Assembly: GCF_020166495.1 (NCBI RefSeq)
Contig: NZ_JAINZS010000002.1
Span: 372,001-436,000 of the forward strand
DNA length: 64,000 nucleotides
Direction: 5' to 3'
Source of the DNA: Robertkochia aurantiaca
GTDB lineage: Bacteria; Bacteroidota; Bacteroidia; Flavobacteriales; Flavobacteriaceae
Part shown: piece by piece, positions 26,697 to 35,924 of the stretch
How the letters are laid out: every line of letters begins with the position of its first letter
How positions within the stretch are numbered: the stretch's first letter is position 1
The notes under the pieces: model-generated
The model's database searches: none
Told to the model about the DNA's origin: nothing
What the model saw: the letters and a program-made list of their open reading frames with translations, nothing else
Made by a program: the position numbers and the translations under genes

Positions 26697-29099
26697 TTAT
26701 TCATCCCTTAAGCTTTTTACCGGATTACCGGAAGCAGCTCTGACAGCCTGGAAACTAATGGTGAAAATAGTCAGAAAAATTGCACCCAGGCCGGCAGAAA
26801 TGAAGATCCACCAACTGATATTCGTGCGATAATCGAATTTTGTGATCCAGTTCTGCATGATATAATAAGCAATGGGGATGGCGATGAGCAATGACAGCAT
26901 CACCAAAAGCAGAAACTCTCTGGATAACATCAGCCAAAGATTGCTCACACTGGCACCCAGCACTTTCCGGATCCCTATTTCCTTGGTTCGTTGTTCCGCT
27001 ACAAAAGATGCCAGACCGAAGAGCCCCAGGCAACTGATAAATATGGCCAGAACGGTAAATACCGCTGCAAGGCTTGCTATTCTTTCTTCTGCCCTGAACT
27101 TTAATGCATAATTTTCATCTACGAATTCGAATTGAAAAGGCAAGGCCGGGAAATGGGTTTTAAAGGTCTGTTCGATCAGTTCCAGATTTTCTTTTACCGA
27201 TTTTTCAGGATTCAGTCTAAGGTTGTAATAATTGATGTTGCCCTCTTTGCTGAAAACAAACAAGGTCTGTTTGACCGGCTTGTAAGCCGATTGCATCACC
27301 ATATCCTTCACCACTCCGATGATCTTCATCGGCTCCTGTGCTTCTTCCCCTGTATCTTCATCGCGTATCAATTTCCCCACCGGGTCTTTAATTCCCATAT
27401 ACCGAACGGCTGTCTCATTCAAAATAACCGCATTCGAATCTGAAGCGAACTCCCGTGAAAAATCTCTTCCGTCGGTAAAGATCAGTCCCATGGATGAAGG
27501 ATATTCATGCGTTACTTCGACCCAGGCGAAATCTTCCTGGAATCCCTCCTGCTTTCCTTCCCAGGTCCATCCGGAGCGGTTAGACCAGACTGAGGTTACA
27601 GGGCTCATAGACCCTGACATGGCCACCGCTCCTCCCGAGCGTAAGAAGGCTTCATGCATCAGATCATATTTCCCCTCAAAATCTTTACTGAATACGGGTA
27701 TCTGTATTAGTCCTTCCTTATTGTAACCCACCGGCCTGTTTTTACTGTGATCGATCTGCTTCATGACCACCAGGGTACCTATGATCAGGGCTACAGATAT
27801 AGAAAACTGAGTTACCACTAACACTTTCCGCGGAAGAGAGGCGTAGCGTCCGGCCTTGAAGGTTCCTTTCAGTACGGTGACGGGATTGAACGATGAAAGA
27901 TATAAGGCCGGGTAACTGCCGGCCAGAAAGGCGGTAATCAAAATAAAGCTGAGACAGCAAATCCAGAATACTGGTTCACCCCACGGTATTTCTACTGTTT
28001 TCCCCGATAACTCATTAAAGGAAGGAATGGATAGTTGTACCATTATCATTGCCAAAAGGTAGGAAAGCATAACGATGAACAGTGATTCAGCAAGGAATTG
28101 TCTTACCAGCTGTGGTCTTTCTGATCCCAGGGTTTTCCTGATACCCACCTCTTTGGCGCGCTTCTCTGACCGCGCAGTACTCAGGTTCATAAAATTAATA
28201 CAGGCCAGCAGGAGAACAAAAAGACCTATGGTACCAAACAACCAAAGATTTTCAATTCGACCCCCGATATTCTCACCATTTTCAAAATCTCCTCTGAGGT
28301 ACCAGTCTTTCATGGGATGCAGAAACATAACCGGGTCATATTCTTTCTCGCCCTCTGCCTTTTCATATTTTACCGGTCCTATGAGTTGGCTGACCTCTTC
28401 CATGGTCTTCCCTTCTTTTATTTCAACAAACATCTGAAAGGAGTTGTTTCCCCAATGCTGCAACGCATTGGCGATCCATTCATTTGTATCAGCATAATGC
28501 TGCCAGGGAACCATAAACTCCACTTCATCGAAGGTGTTGTTTTCAGGGATGTTTCTAAAAATCGCCGTCACCATCATATCGTGTTCACTGTTCACTTTAA
28601 TGACCTTCCCGATGGGGTCGGCATCTCCAAACAATTCTTCTGCCGTATTTTCAGATAACATGATGGAGTTCGGATCTTCCAGCCCGTTCCTGTCACCTTT
28701 TATTATTTCAAAGCCAAACATATCGATAGCCCCGTTTTGCCATGCATGTCCGTCTCTTCTTAGGTTTTTATCTCCGTTCTGGAGATAATAGGTTTGTTGC
28801 CAGGAAGACATGACGATATGGTTAAAGTTATTCCCGTAATCCTCTCTCATAGCCGCTTCAAGCGGTCTGGGAATAGCCGGTCCTGTACCTTTCTTACCGT
28901 TAAATGTCTGTGTTTGGTATACCTGAGCGATACGCTCGCTTTTGGTGAAATAGTCGTTATAGGTTATTTCGTCATAGATCCATAGCCCGATAAGCATGGT
29001 TACTGCCATCCCAATGGCAAGTCCGAGTATATTGATAAGCGAATAAACCTTATTTCTGCTAAGGTTTCGCCATGCGATAATGAAATAATTTCTGATCAT
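26697..29099 (-). CDS. MacB-like ABC transporter permease
   Basis: An 800-residue FtsX/MacB-type permease. The N-terminus (MIRNYFIIAWRNLSRNKVYS) and first membrane helix are followed by a periplasmic MacB_PCD domain. FtsX helices come next (EKRAKEVGIRKTLGSERPQLVRQF), then a second periplasmic domain and a second FtsX set (EQRTKEIGIRKVLGASVSNLW). The long two-domain form is typical of Bacteroidota. These transporters move signals through the envelope rather than classical drug substrates. Last gene of a three-gene operon with ATPase and adaptor. Confidence 0.9.
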   Translation of the reverse strand: MIRNYFIIAWRNLSRNKVYSLINILGLAIGMAVTMLIGLWIYDEITYNDYFTKSERIAQVYQTQTFNGKKGTGPAIPRPLEAAMREDYGNNFNHIVMSSWQQTYYLQNGDKNLRRDGHAWQNGAIDMFGFEIIKGDRNGLEDPNSIMLSENTAEELFGDADPIGKVIKVNSEHDMMVTAIFRNIPENNTFDEVEFMVPWQHYADTNEWIANALQHWGNNSFQMFVEIKEGKTMEEVSQLIGPVKYEKAEGEKEYDPVMFLHPMKDWYLRGDFENGENIGGRIENLWLFGTIGLFVLLLACINFMNLSTARSEKRAKEVGIRKTLGSERPQLVRQFLAESLFIVMLSYLLAMIMVQLSIPSFNELSGKTVEIPWGEPVFWICCLSFILITAFLAGSYPALYLSSFNPVTVLKGTFKAGRYASLPRKVLVVTQFSISVALIIGTLVVMKQIDHSKNRPVGYNKEGLIQIPVFSKDFEGKYDLMHEAFLRSGGAVAMSGSMSPVTSVWSNRSGWTWEGKQEGFQEDFAWVEVTHEYPSSMGLIFTDGRDFSREFASDSNAVILNETAVRYMGIKDPVGKLIRDEDTGEEAQEPMKIIGVVKDMVMQSAYKPVKQTLFVFSKEGNINYYNLRLNPEKSVKENLELIEQTFKTHFPALPFQFEFVDENYALKFRAEERIASLAAVFTVLAIFISCLGLFGLASFVAEQRTKEIGIRKVLGASVSNLWLMLSREFLLLVMLSLLIAIPIAYYIMQNWITKFDYRTNISWWIFISAGLGAIFLTIFTISFQAVRAASGNPVKSLRDE

Positions 29100-29111
29100 G
29101 ATGAAGGTATC

Positions 29112-29792
29112 TTATGCCATGATGTTTTCGGTTACTTTATGCCCGTCGAGCATCCTGATCACCCTGTGACTGTATTGCGCATCGTGTTCGCTATGGGTTA
29201 CCATAATTATGGTGGTACCCGCTTTATTGAGTTCTGTAAGCAATTGCATCACCTCATTACCGTTCGAACTGTCAAGGTTCCCCGTGGGTTCATCTGCCAG
29301 GATAAGTTTAGGGTTATGCACCACTGCACGGGCTACGGCCACGCGCTGTTGCTGGCCACCTGACAATTGTTGAGGAAAATGGTTTCGGCGATGGGTGATC
29401 TGCATCTTTTCAAGAACTGCTTCTACCTGCAACCGGCGTTGAGAGGGTTTTACCCCCGTATAGATGAGAGGCAGCTCTACGTTTTCATACACGGTAAGTT
29501 CATCGATCAGGTTAAAACTCTGGAATACAAATCCTATGTTATGCTTGCGAAGTCTGGCCCGCTGACGTTCACTGTAATGCGCCACTTCCTGGCCTTTAAA
29601 AACAAAACTTCCGGCATCGACTTCGTCGAGCAGCCCTACGATATTCAGCAAGGTTGATTTTCCACAGCCTGAAGGCCCCATTATGGCAACGAATTCTCCT
29701 TCTTTCACCTCGAATGACAATTTGTTCAGTGCAATGGTTTGTACTTCATCTGTGCGATAATACTTTTCCAGGTTTTTTACTTGTATGATCAT
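29112..29792 (-). CDS. ABC transporter ATP-binding protein (MacB/LolD type)
   Basis: A 226-residue ATPase. Walker [10 protein letters not shown], signature [14 protein letters not shown], Walker [14 protein letters not shown], and the H-loop VTHSEHDA are intact. Partner of the FtsX permease, 12 bases away; 9 bases separate it from the adaptor gene upstream. Confidence 0.94.
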   Translation of the reverse strand: MIIQVKNLEKYYRTDEVQTIALNKLSFEVKEGEFVAIMGPSGCGKSTLLNIVGLLDEVDAGSFVFKGQEVAHYSERQRARLRKHNIGFVFQSFNLIDELTVYENVELPLIYTGVKPSQRRLQVEAVLEKMQITHRRNHFPQQLSGGQQQRVAVARAVVHNPKLILADEPTGNLDSSNGNEVMQLLTELNKAGTTIIMVTHSEHDAQYSHRVIRMLDGHKVTENIMA

Positions 29793-29801
29793 GATTTCTG
29801 A

Positions 29802-31055
29802 TTAATGAATGAGTGTTAGTTCTTCTATGTTCTTATAGCGGTCGTATCCCGAGGTGATAACCCTGTCGCCGGGTTGCAGTCCGCTCAGCACTTCAAAATA
29901 TTCTCCATTTTGAGAGCCCAGGTTTATTGTGGTTCTGTAAGCTGAATTACCATCTTCAGACAATTTGAAAATCCAGCTGCCTCCTGTAGACTGGTAGAAA
30001 GCGCCTTTTGGTAACCGAAGAGCCTCCTTCTCAGCACTTAGAGCCAGCTTTACCTGCAATGATTGCCCTCTCTTTATATTCTCCGGAATACTATCGACAA
30101 AGTTCATATCAACCTGGAAACGTCCGTTGGTCACCTGGGCATAAACTTTTTTGATGACCAGTTCATAGGGTATCCCGCTGAAAGTAAAACGTCCGGTTTG
30201 ACCGGGCATAATACGTGTGATATAATGTTCGTCGATCTCTGCCCTTACCTTATAGCCGCTCAGCACATCGATCTGTCCCAGGCGTTCTCCCTTGGTCTTT
30301 GTTTCTCCGATTTCGGCATCAAGTGCCGTGAGCTGCCCGTCAACAGGAGCGATCACCAACAGATCATTCACCTTTTTACGCATCAGTTCCAGCGCCTTTC
30401 TCGTACGCTCATACGAGCTTTTTTCCTGTTGTTGCACATGCTTATTAGCCAGGGAATCTTCCTTCAGGATTGCCTCTGTCAGGACTTTTCGTTCCTTTTG
30501 ATAATTGAAGTTATTCTCAGATTGTATCAGATCCTGCCTGGCGATCACACCCTTTTTAAAGAGGCTTTTATTCAGATTATAGATACGCTCAGCTTCTATA
30601 TAAGCGTTTTCAACATCGGTCATCTGATTTAAGCGCGAAATGGAATTCTGCCTGGCCGCATTCTGAGAGATCTGCATTTGGGTAAGCAGGTTATATACCG
30701 CGGTTTCCTGATTGATCAGGCTCAGCTCGAGATCTGTATTTGAAAGTCGGAGAATGGGATCGCCTTTTTTAAGTACTGCCCCGTCTTCCACATATTTTTC
30801 CTCCACCCTTCCCCCTTCCAGGGCGTCCAGGTAGATGGAACTGATCGGCATGACCAGTCCGCTTACTGCAATATTCTCCTGGAAACTGCCGTGGCTTACT
30901 TCCGCAAGTGTCAAACGTTCTTTTTCTATGGTGAGGGTTCTGTCTCCCCCTGAAGATGTTAAGACAAAAATTATAAGGACAACTACCAGCACTGAGACTG
31001 TTATCTTTAACCAAAAAGGGAATTTCGAGGACTTTCGCTCTAAAGGGATATCCAT
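29802..31055 (-). CDS. HlyD-family periplasmic adaptor
   Basis: A 417-residue membrane-fusion protein with one N-terminal helix (WLKITVSVLVVVLIIFVL). Biotinyl-lipoyl half-motifs flank a coiled-coil hairpin (residues ~120-250, IEAERIYNLNKSLFKKGVIARQDL), followed by a beta-barrel domain and LQPGDRVITSGY. First gene of the operon. No TolC-like gene lies here, so an outer-membrane factor must come from elsewhere. Confidence 0.88.
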   Translation of the reverse strand: MDIPLERKSSKFPFWLKITVSVLVVVLIIFVLTSSGGDRTLTIEKERLTLAEVSHGSFQENIAVSGLVMPISSIYLDALEGGRVEEKYVEDGAVLKKGDPILRLSNTDLELSLINQETAVYNLLTQMQISQNAARQNSISRLNQMTDVENAYIEAERIYNLNKSLFKKGVIARQDLIQSENNFNYQKERKVLTEAILKEDSLANKHVQQQEKSSYERTRKALELMRKKVNDLLVIAPVDGQLTALDAEIGETKTKGERLGQIDVLSGYKVRAEIDEHYITRIMPGQTGRFTFSGIPYELVIKKVYAQVTNGRFQVDMNFVDSIPENIKRGQSLQVKLALSAEKEALRLPKGAFYQSTGGSWIFKLSEDGNSAYRTTINLGSQNGEYFEVLSGLQPGDRVITSGYDRYKNIEELTLIH

Positions 31056-31365
31056 ATCTAAACCGTTGATTTTTTCGTAAAATAAGATCTGCTTATCTCT
31101 TTAAAAGACGGTCCTTTTCACACTGTGTTACATTAATCTTCTGATTTTTAGTTAAAAAGATGAAAAAAGAACATTTACCACTATTCATTCAGAAGGGTGA
31201 ACGGTGAAAAACCTATCATGACATAGCTCATAATTGATTTAATATCAATAGAAAACACAAACCTGTTAATCTACCATTATTGCAGAAGAGATTACCATTA
31301 TAATTTTAGGTCAACTTTTGCGACAAGCATGAAAATTTTTCGCGGAGGATCTAAAACCAAGGGTT
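31056..31365 (+). other. Intergenic region with a promoter
   Basis: 310 bases between divergent units. Apart from the plus-strand promoter near 31280 I see no gene or fold; the adaptor operon's promoter must lie in the part next to 31056. Confidence 0.45.
31280..31308 (+). promoter_or_regulatory. Bacteroidota-type promoter
   Basis: TTG at 31280, an 18-base spacer and TAATTTTA at 31301-31308, matching TTG / TAnnTTTG apart from the last base. It would drive the small membrane protein gene at 31366 and perhaps phospholipase A. Confidence 0.45.
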
Positions 31366-31524
31366 ATGAAACATATCAAATGGTCTTATCTCATTCCTTG
31401 CCTGGGGCCGGCCTTCATCTGGCATGACCAGCAGGCAGTGTTGAACCGGAAAGAAGAAAATCTGTTGTTCATCTATCACGCGGTACTGGTGTTGATTAGT
31501 ATCTCGCTGGCACTTTATTTATAA
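31366..31524 (+). CDS. Small hydrophobic protein (52 aa)
   Basis: Open frame MKHIKWSYLIPCLGPAFIWHDQ... ending ISISLALYL, with a hydrophobic C-terminal helix (LLFIYHAVLVLISISLALYL). A good promoter lies upstream, and the phospholipase A gene follows 52 bases downstream. I do not recognise it; it could be a co-expressed partner of the phospholipase. Confidence 0.4.
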   Translation: MKHIKWSYLIPCLGPAFIWHDQQAVLNRKEENLLFIYHAVLVLISISLALYL

Positions 31525-31575
31525 AATTCCTGTTCCGTTCAAAATGTATAATTTAGCGTGCAGATACAATGTCAT

Positions 31576-32478
31576 ATGCCACGCCCTTTTCTTTTTTATT
31601 ATACACTCATGCTTTACGCATGTTCCGGCATATGCACAGCAGTTGCACAAAATACCATCGACAGCAGTGGTGTTATAACCAAAACTTTCTCTGAGCGATG
31701 GGAGCTGGACAGAGAAGACAAAAAAGGCACCTTCAGACTGATCTCTTATAAACCTACCTATTTCACAGCAGCCCGGTGGTCCAGTGACCCTAATACTATG
31801 CCGGTAAGCGAAAATCCTGAGTATAATGTTGATGAACGCAGGGATTACAATAAATGGGAAGCCAAATTCCAGCTGAGTTTTAAAACCAAGGTACTGCAAT
31901 CATTTTTATGGGGATACGGAGATCTCTGGGTGACCTTCACCCAGGTGGCACACTGGCAACTGTATAATCCTGAATTGTCGAGACCTTTCAGGGAGTTGAA
32001 CTATGAACCTGAGGTCCTGCTTAACTTCCCGATGAAGGTCGATCTCTTCGGAGGGAAGCTCCGAATGGCAGGAGTTGCCTTTAACCACGAATCAAACGGA
32101 AGAGATATTCCACGCTCACGAAGCTGGAATCGCGTGATCTTTCATTTGGGTTATGAACATGATAAGCTTCAGCTCTACCTGAGGCCCTGGGTCCGGGTGG
32201 GTGACGATGATGATGAAAACCCTGAGATCTCTCATTTTATTGGCAGGGGTGAGCTCACAGCCATTTACACCCTGAATCAACATGCTCTTTACCTGGTAGG
32301 CACCAATAATTTCAATGTTTCAGAAAACAGAGGAAGCCTTCAGTTAAATTACCTCTTTCCCATACAAGGAAATCTGAGAGGACAAGCCCAGTTCTTTCAC
32401 GGATACGGTGAAACTCTTATCGATTACAACCACCTGCAAACAACTTTTGGTATTGGGGTTTCTTTTATAGACTGGTAA
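31576..32478 (+). CDS. pldA: Outer-membrane phospholipase A
   Basis: Integral outer-membrane phospholipase (OMPLA), which hydrolyses phospholipids that reach the outer leaflet. GTG 31558 precedes ATG 31576; the ATG gives a normal signal peptide (YYTLMLYACSGICTAVAQ). Active site: His and Ser in FNHESNG, and Asn in SRSWNRV; FRELNYEPEVLL and calcium-dimer region residues are also recognisable. Length of 300 aa fits. Strands end in SFIDW. All catalytic residues are present, so it should be active. Confidence 0.9.
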   Translation: MPRPFLFYYTLMLYACSGICTAVAQNTIDSSGVITKTFSERWELDREDKKGTFRLISYKPTYFTAARWSSDPNTMPVSENPEYNVDERRDYNKWEAKFQLSFKTKVLQSFLWGYGDLWVTFTQVAHWQLYNPELSRPFRELNYEPEVLLNFPMKVDLFGGKLRMAGVAFNHESNGRDIPRSRSWNRVIFHLGYEHDKLQLYLRPWVRVGDDDDENPEISHFIGRGELTAIYTLNQHALYLVGTNNFNVSENRGSLQLNYLFPIQGNLRGQAQFFHGYGETLIDYNHLQTTFGIGVSFIDW

Positions 32479-32594
32479 TATGAATACTTCACCGGCTTCT
32501 TACCTTCCTTCAGCCCGCTTCGTATTAAATATGACCTTTTATCTGAGTAGTTTAAGATAAATCTTTAGCGGATATTAAACATTCGTTAAACGAT

Positions 32595-32624
32595 TTGTTA
32601 CGTTACTAACAATCAATACTTTAG
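32595..32624 (+). promoter_or_regulatory. Bacteroidota-type promoter
   Basis: TTG at 32595, a 19-base spacer and TACTTTAG at 32617-32624, one mismatch from TAnnTTTG. The ATG of the SDR-like gene is 31 bases further on. Confidence 0.5.
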
Positions 32625-32655
32625 ACCCAACCTAATAAATCAAAAATCAATTACA

Positions 32656-33483
32656 ATGAACACTACAGGCAACCTGTCTGAAGCAGGCAGGATCATACCC
32701 CGCAGTAAGAAAAAGCCCTACCTGATCCCTGAAAAACTGGATTCCGGGTATGGGAAAGAAAAGAAATTAAAAGACAAGGTAGCCCTGATCACAGGGGGCG
32801 ACAGTTCTCTCGCCCAGTGCATTGCCCTTCATTACGCCAGAGAGGGGGCCTCGGTTGCACTGGCCTATATGGGACCCTATTCCGAAGCCGAGCGAACGCA
32901 GAAATTGGTAAAGGAGACCGGTCAATGCTGTTTGATCATAAACGGAAACGTTAGCAATCGGTATTTTTGTGAACATGCCGTGGAGCAATGTCTGGAAGTA
33001 TTTGGCAAACTGGATATTCTGGTAAATAATTGTGCTGTTCCCAATGAGGATATTTTAACAGGAGTAAAGAAGATGCCTGACAGGTTTATAAAAGTTGAAG
33101 AACTATTGCGTTCCTATAAGAACTTTTCGGGTTGTGCCGAAAAGCATATGGACAAGGGAGGAGTAATTATCAACACTGCTGCCGACTCCTGGCATGCTTC
33201 GGGCACCGGTATGCCGCTCACCTTTGGAATTGAGAATGCAATAACCGAACTCACCCGGGAATTTGCGCGTGAATTGCGAAATAAAAACGCGGGGATTAAG
33301 GTTTATGCGGTTGTTCCATGGTCTGCACCTGAACGAAGCATCATTCAAAAGCCAACCCAGATTCAAGACGATGAAGGATCTTTGGAAGCTGTGGGTTTAT
33401 TTTCTACTACTGGTTCGGCCTATACCGAGCTGGTTTCAGGAAATAAAAAATATGAGTCGGGCACAATCATTAAATTAAACTGA
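32656..33483 (+). CDS. Degenerate SDR (pseudo-enzyme)
   Basis: A 275-residue protein with the fold of the YdaD/general stress protein 39-like SDRs. The glycine motif reads TGGDSSLAQC instead of TGGDSGIGRA. NNAG is replaced by NNCA. Where the family has YxxxK the sequence reads TFGIE, so Tyr and Lys are both gone, and the catalytic Ser position is Ala/Asp. The gene is full length with a good promoter, so it is a conserved pseudo-enzyme or a very recent loss. Co-factor binding is doubtful. Confidence 0.75.
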   Translation: MNTTGNLSEAGRIIPRSKKKPYLIPEKLDSGYGKEKKLKDKVALITGGDSSLAQCIALHYAREGASVALAYMGPYSEAERTQKLVKETGQCCLIINGNVSNRYFCEHAVEQCLEVFGKLDILVNNCAVPNEDILTGVKKMPDRFIKVEELLRSYKNFSGCAEKHMDKGGVIINTAADSWHASGTGMPLTFGIENAITELTREFARELRNKNAGIKVYAVVPWSAPERSIIQKPTQIQDDEGSLEAVGLFSTTGSAYTELVSGNKKYESGTIIKLN

Positions 33484-33617
33484 TTACCGGCTGAAATACA
33501 GCCCGGTGCATAAAAAATACCGAAGGATCTATCTGAGAGAAGATTGCAATTATTGCATGAGATAGGGTTAATGACCGGTTAAATTCAGTAAGTTTATGGG
33601 TAAAAGAAAGCTCAAAT

Positions 33618-34409
33618 TTGAATATACAATTAGCCGATCTGCGTAAAAAGAGAACAGCCCTGGTACTCTCCGGAGGAGGTGTGAAAGGAATGGCTCATAT
33701 AGGGGTGATCAAAGCCCTTCAGGAAAATAACATCAACCCAACAGCCATTTCAGGTGTAAGTGCCGGAGCCCTGGTCGGCGCCCTTTATGCCAACCGGGTA
33801 GCGGTTGATGACATGATCAATTTTTTCAAGGAGACTCCGCTTTTCAAGTACAATTTCGTAACCATCAACAAGCCCGGAATTTTTGATACTGAAAAATATC
33901 TCTATTTCTTTAATCAGTTTTTGCCCGAAAACCGATTTGAATCACTTCAACGAAAATTATGGGTTACTGCCACCGACATGCAGAAGGGACAACCGGTTTA
34001 CTTCAGTTCGGGGGAATTGGTACCGTGCCTTTTGGCATCTGCCGCTTTACCGCCGGTATTCAGTCCGGTGAAGATCAAAGGCAGACTTTATTCAGACGGA
34101 GGAATTATGAATAATTTTCCTGTTGAACCTTTACTCAGAGAAGACCATGAACTGTTGATCGGCTGTTATACCTCTTCTTTCAGAGATATTCCTGCGGAAG
34201 AAATCGGTAACTCCTTCCAGGTTTCCCAGCGGGCGAACCTGTTGATGATACATGCGAACAGCATGAATAAACTGATGATCCCCGATCTGCTTTTTCGTCC
34301 GGAAGGTCTAGGGTTGATAGGCGTTCTTGACAAAAAGGGAATCGATAAAGCCTTTCAGATCGGTTATGATCATGCCTGCCGGATATTGGAAGAAAAGTGT
34401 TTGGTTTAA
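33618..34409 (+). CDS. Patatin-like phospholipase
   Basis: A 263-residue bacterial patatin (lysophospholipase/acyl hydrolase). The oxyanion loop is SGGGVKGMAHIG, the nucleophile elbow GVSAGALVG (Ser), and the dyad Asp lies in SDGGIMNNFP. Start codon is TTG at 33618: no in-frame ATG lies near and the catalytic loop begins only ~20 residues later. No signal peptide, so probably cytoplasmic. Period-8 repeat structure begins about 30 bases after the stop. Confidence 0.88.
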   Translation: MNIQLADLRKKRTALVLSGGGVKGMAHIGVIKALQENNINPTAISGVSAGALVGALYANRVAVDDMINFFKETPLFKYNFVTINKPGIFDTEKYLYFFNQFLPENRFESLQRKLWVTATDMQKGQPVYFSSGELVPCLLASAALPPVFSPVKIKGRLYSDGGIMNNFPVEPLLREDHELLIGCYTSSFRDIPAEEIGNSFQVSQRANLLMIHANSMNKLMIPDLLFRPEGLGLIGVLDKKGIDKAFQIGYDHACRILEEKCLV

Positions 34410-34424
34410 GGGTTGGGCAGTTAT

Positions 34425-34677
34425 GTAGTTATGAAGGTATGAGGGTATGAGGGTATGAGGGTATGAGGGTACATAGGGATGTAGGGATATTTGCATAAGA
34501 AAACATAATTATTTGACCACTTGACCATTTGACCATTTGACCATCTGACCATTTGACCACTTGACCACCTGACCATCTGACCATCTCACTACCTCACCAT
34601 CTCACTACCTCACTACCTCACCACTTCACCACTTCACCACTTCACCACTTCACCACTTCACCACTTCACTCAACTCA
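34425..34677. repeat. Period-8 composite repeat, copy 1
   Basis: A left tract of GTATGAGG-type 8-mers, a central core (CATAAGAAAACATAATTAT), then a right tract of TTGACCAC / CTGACCAT / CTCACTAC / CTTCACCA 8-mers. The left arm is G-rich and the right arm C-rich, so the arms could pair imperfectly around the core. No reading frame is credible. Same architecture as copies 2 and 3. Confidence 0.9.
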
Positions 34678-34696
34678 TACTTGCATAATTTCCATA

Positions 34697-34720
34697 TTAT
34701 TTAGATATTTATCTAAATAA
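34697..34720. promoter_or_regulatory. Palindromic operator of sdpR-sdpI
   Basis: A perfect 10-base inverted repeat, TTATTTAGAT / ATCTAAATAA, with a 4-base spacer, ending 7 bases before the sdpR ATG. The size and location fit an ArsR-family dimer autorepressing its own operon. Binding by the SdpR-like protein is inference. Confidence 0.7.
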
Positions 34721-34727
34721 CTAATTA

Positions 34728-34988
34728 ATGAATCTGTTATTCAAAGCTTTGAACGACGAAACCCGTCGTGCGATTCTGGAGATGCTGCGAGATCGCGACA
34801 TGAATGCCGGTGAGATCGCCGATGCCTTTGATATATCAAAACCCAGTATCTCCCATCACCTTGATATTCTGAAACAGGCCGGGGTGATCAGTTCAGAGCG
34901 ACGCGGACAATTCCTGGTCTACAGTATCAATACTACCATCCTGGAAGACCTTTTACAATGGATCATGAACCTAAAAGAAAACAAATGA
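34728..34988 (+). CDS. ArsR/SdpR-family autorepressor
   Basis: An 86-residue winged-helix regulator. Recognition helices: ALNDETRRAILEMLRDRDM, NAGEIADAFDISKPSISHHLDIL, and a wing with ISSERRGQFLVYSI. No metal-binding Cys cluster, so it is not an arsenic sensor; SdpR-like autorepressors of sdpI operons are the closest group. Its stop overlaps the sdpI start (ATGA). Confidence 0.85.
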   Translation: MNLLFKALNDETRRAILEMLRDRDMNAGEIADAFDISKPSISHHLDILKQAGVISSERRGQFLVYSINTTILEDLLQWIMNLKENK

Positions 34989-35629
34989 AAGATTTTTTGA
35001 AAAAAGACTGGCCACTTCTTCTTCTGATATCTTTACCTCCCTTATACCTGGCGCGTGTATGGGGTGAACTTCCCCAAAGGGTTCCTGTACATTACAACCT
35101 CAGCGGAGAAGCTGACCGGTATGGAGATAAGTCAGAACTCTGGTGGCTTGCTCTTCTCCTTCCTTCGTTGACCTATCTGTTGATGTTGGCGGCACCCTAC
35201 ATAGACCCCAAAAAGCGCTTGCAAAATATGGAGGGAAAGTATCAAAACCTGAAAACCATACTCACGGTTGCCATGAGCGCCCTTGCCATATTTATGATAT
35301 ATCTGGCAGGTTCTGATCAGCAGTTCAGCATGAATTACCTGGTACTGGGACTCGGAGCTTTATTTATGTTTCTGGGAAATTATTTCAAAACCATCCGACC
35401 CAATTATTTTATCGGGATCAAAACCCCGTGGACTCTCGAAAACGAAACGGTTTGGAAAGACACCCATAAGCTTGCGGGAAAATATTGGTTCGCCGGCGGG
35501 TTGCTCATCATTATCGCCGGTCTGCTTTTTGAGCAGCATATTCAGATGTATGTATTATTCACCGTGACACTCGTCATTACCCTGATCCCTGTAATCTATT
35601 CCTACAGAAGGTTTCGACAGTTGGAATAA
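34985..35629 (+). CDS. SdpI-family membrane protein
   Basis: ATG 34985 overlaps the repressor stop. 214 aa with six or so membrane helices and a DUF1648 motif PVHYNLSGEADRYGDKS near the start; FIGIKTPWTLENETVWKDTHKLAG is the SdpI C-terminal hallmark (cited in part: TPWTLENETVWKDTH). B. subtilis SdpI is the immunity and signal-sensing protein against the SdpC toxin. No toxin gene is in view here. Confidence 0.86.
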   Translation: MKDFLKKDWPLLLLISLPPLYLARVWGELPQRVPVHYNLSGEADRYGDKSELWWLALLLPSLTYLLMLAAPYIDPKKRLQNMEGKYQNLKTILTVAMSALAIFMIYLAGSDQQFSMNYLVLGLGALFMFLGNYFKTIRPNYFIGIKTPWTLENETVWKDTHKLAGKYWFAGGLLIIIAGLLFEQHIQMYVLFTVTLVITLIPVIYSYRRFRQLE

Positions 35630-35697
35630 ACTATGTCCTATCCTGATCTCGTCCCAAGTTCCCTGTACACCTGAGCATTTCAACCTCCTGAAAAAGA

Positions 35698-35832
35698 GAT
35701 GAGGGTATGGGGGTATGGGGGTACATGGGTACATGGGTACTTGGGTATGTAGGTATGTTAACATAAGAAAGAATAATTATTTGACCACCTGACCACCTGA
35801 CCACCTGACCACTTGATCATCTGACTATCATT
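35698..35832. repeat. Period-8 composite repeat, copy 2
   Basis: Left tract of GTATGGGG / GTACATGG 8-mers, core (ACATAAGAAAGAATAATTAT), right tract of TTGACCAC / CTGACCAC 8-mers. Shorter than copies 1 and 3. Confidence 0.88.
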
Positions 35833-35847
35833 TTTATTTTTCACTAT

Positions 35848-35882
35848 CCAAGTCTCACTTCGACGAGCTCAGTGTGACAAAG
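35848..35882. repeat. Flavobacterial intergenic repeat fragment
   Basis: TCACTTCGACGAGCTCAGTGTGAC is a near-palindrome (GTCACACTGAGC read from the other side). I recall this type of TTCGACnnGCTCAGTGTGAC motif as scattered between genes in Bacteroidota. It sits between repeat copies 2 and 3. Confidence 0.55.
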
Positions 35883-35924
35883 GATTACCACTTACTACCT
35901 CACTATCTCACTTATAAACTATCC

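Noticed and set aside
30063-30632. 189-aa plus-strand frame
   Set aside because: Antisense to the HlyD adaptor, with no plausible start region or motif.
31330-31430. Short frame starting MKIFRGG upstream of the 52-aa gene
   Set aside because: Overlaps the better-supported frame at 31366, runs out quickly and lacks coding character.
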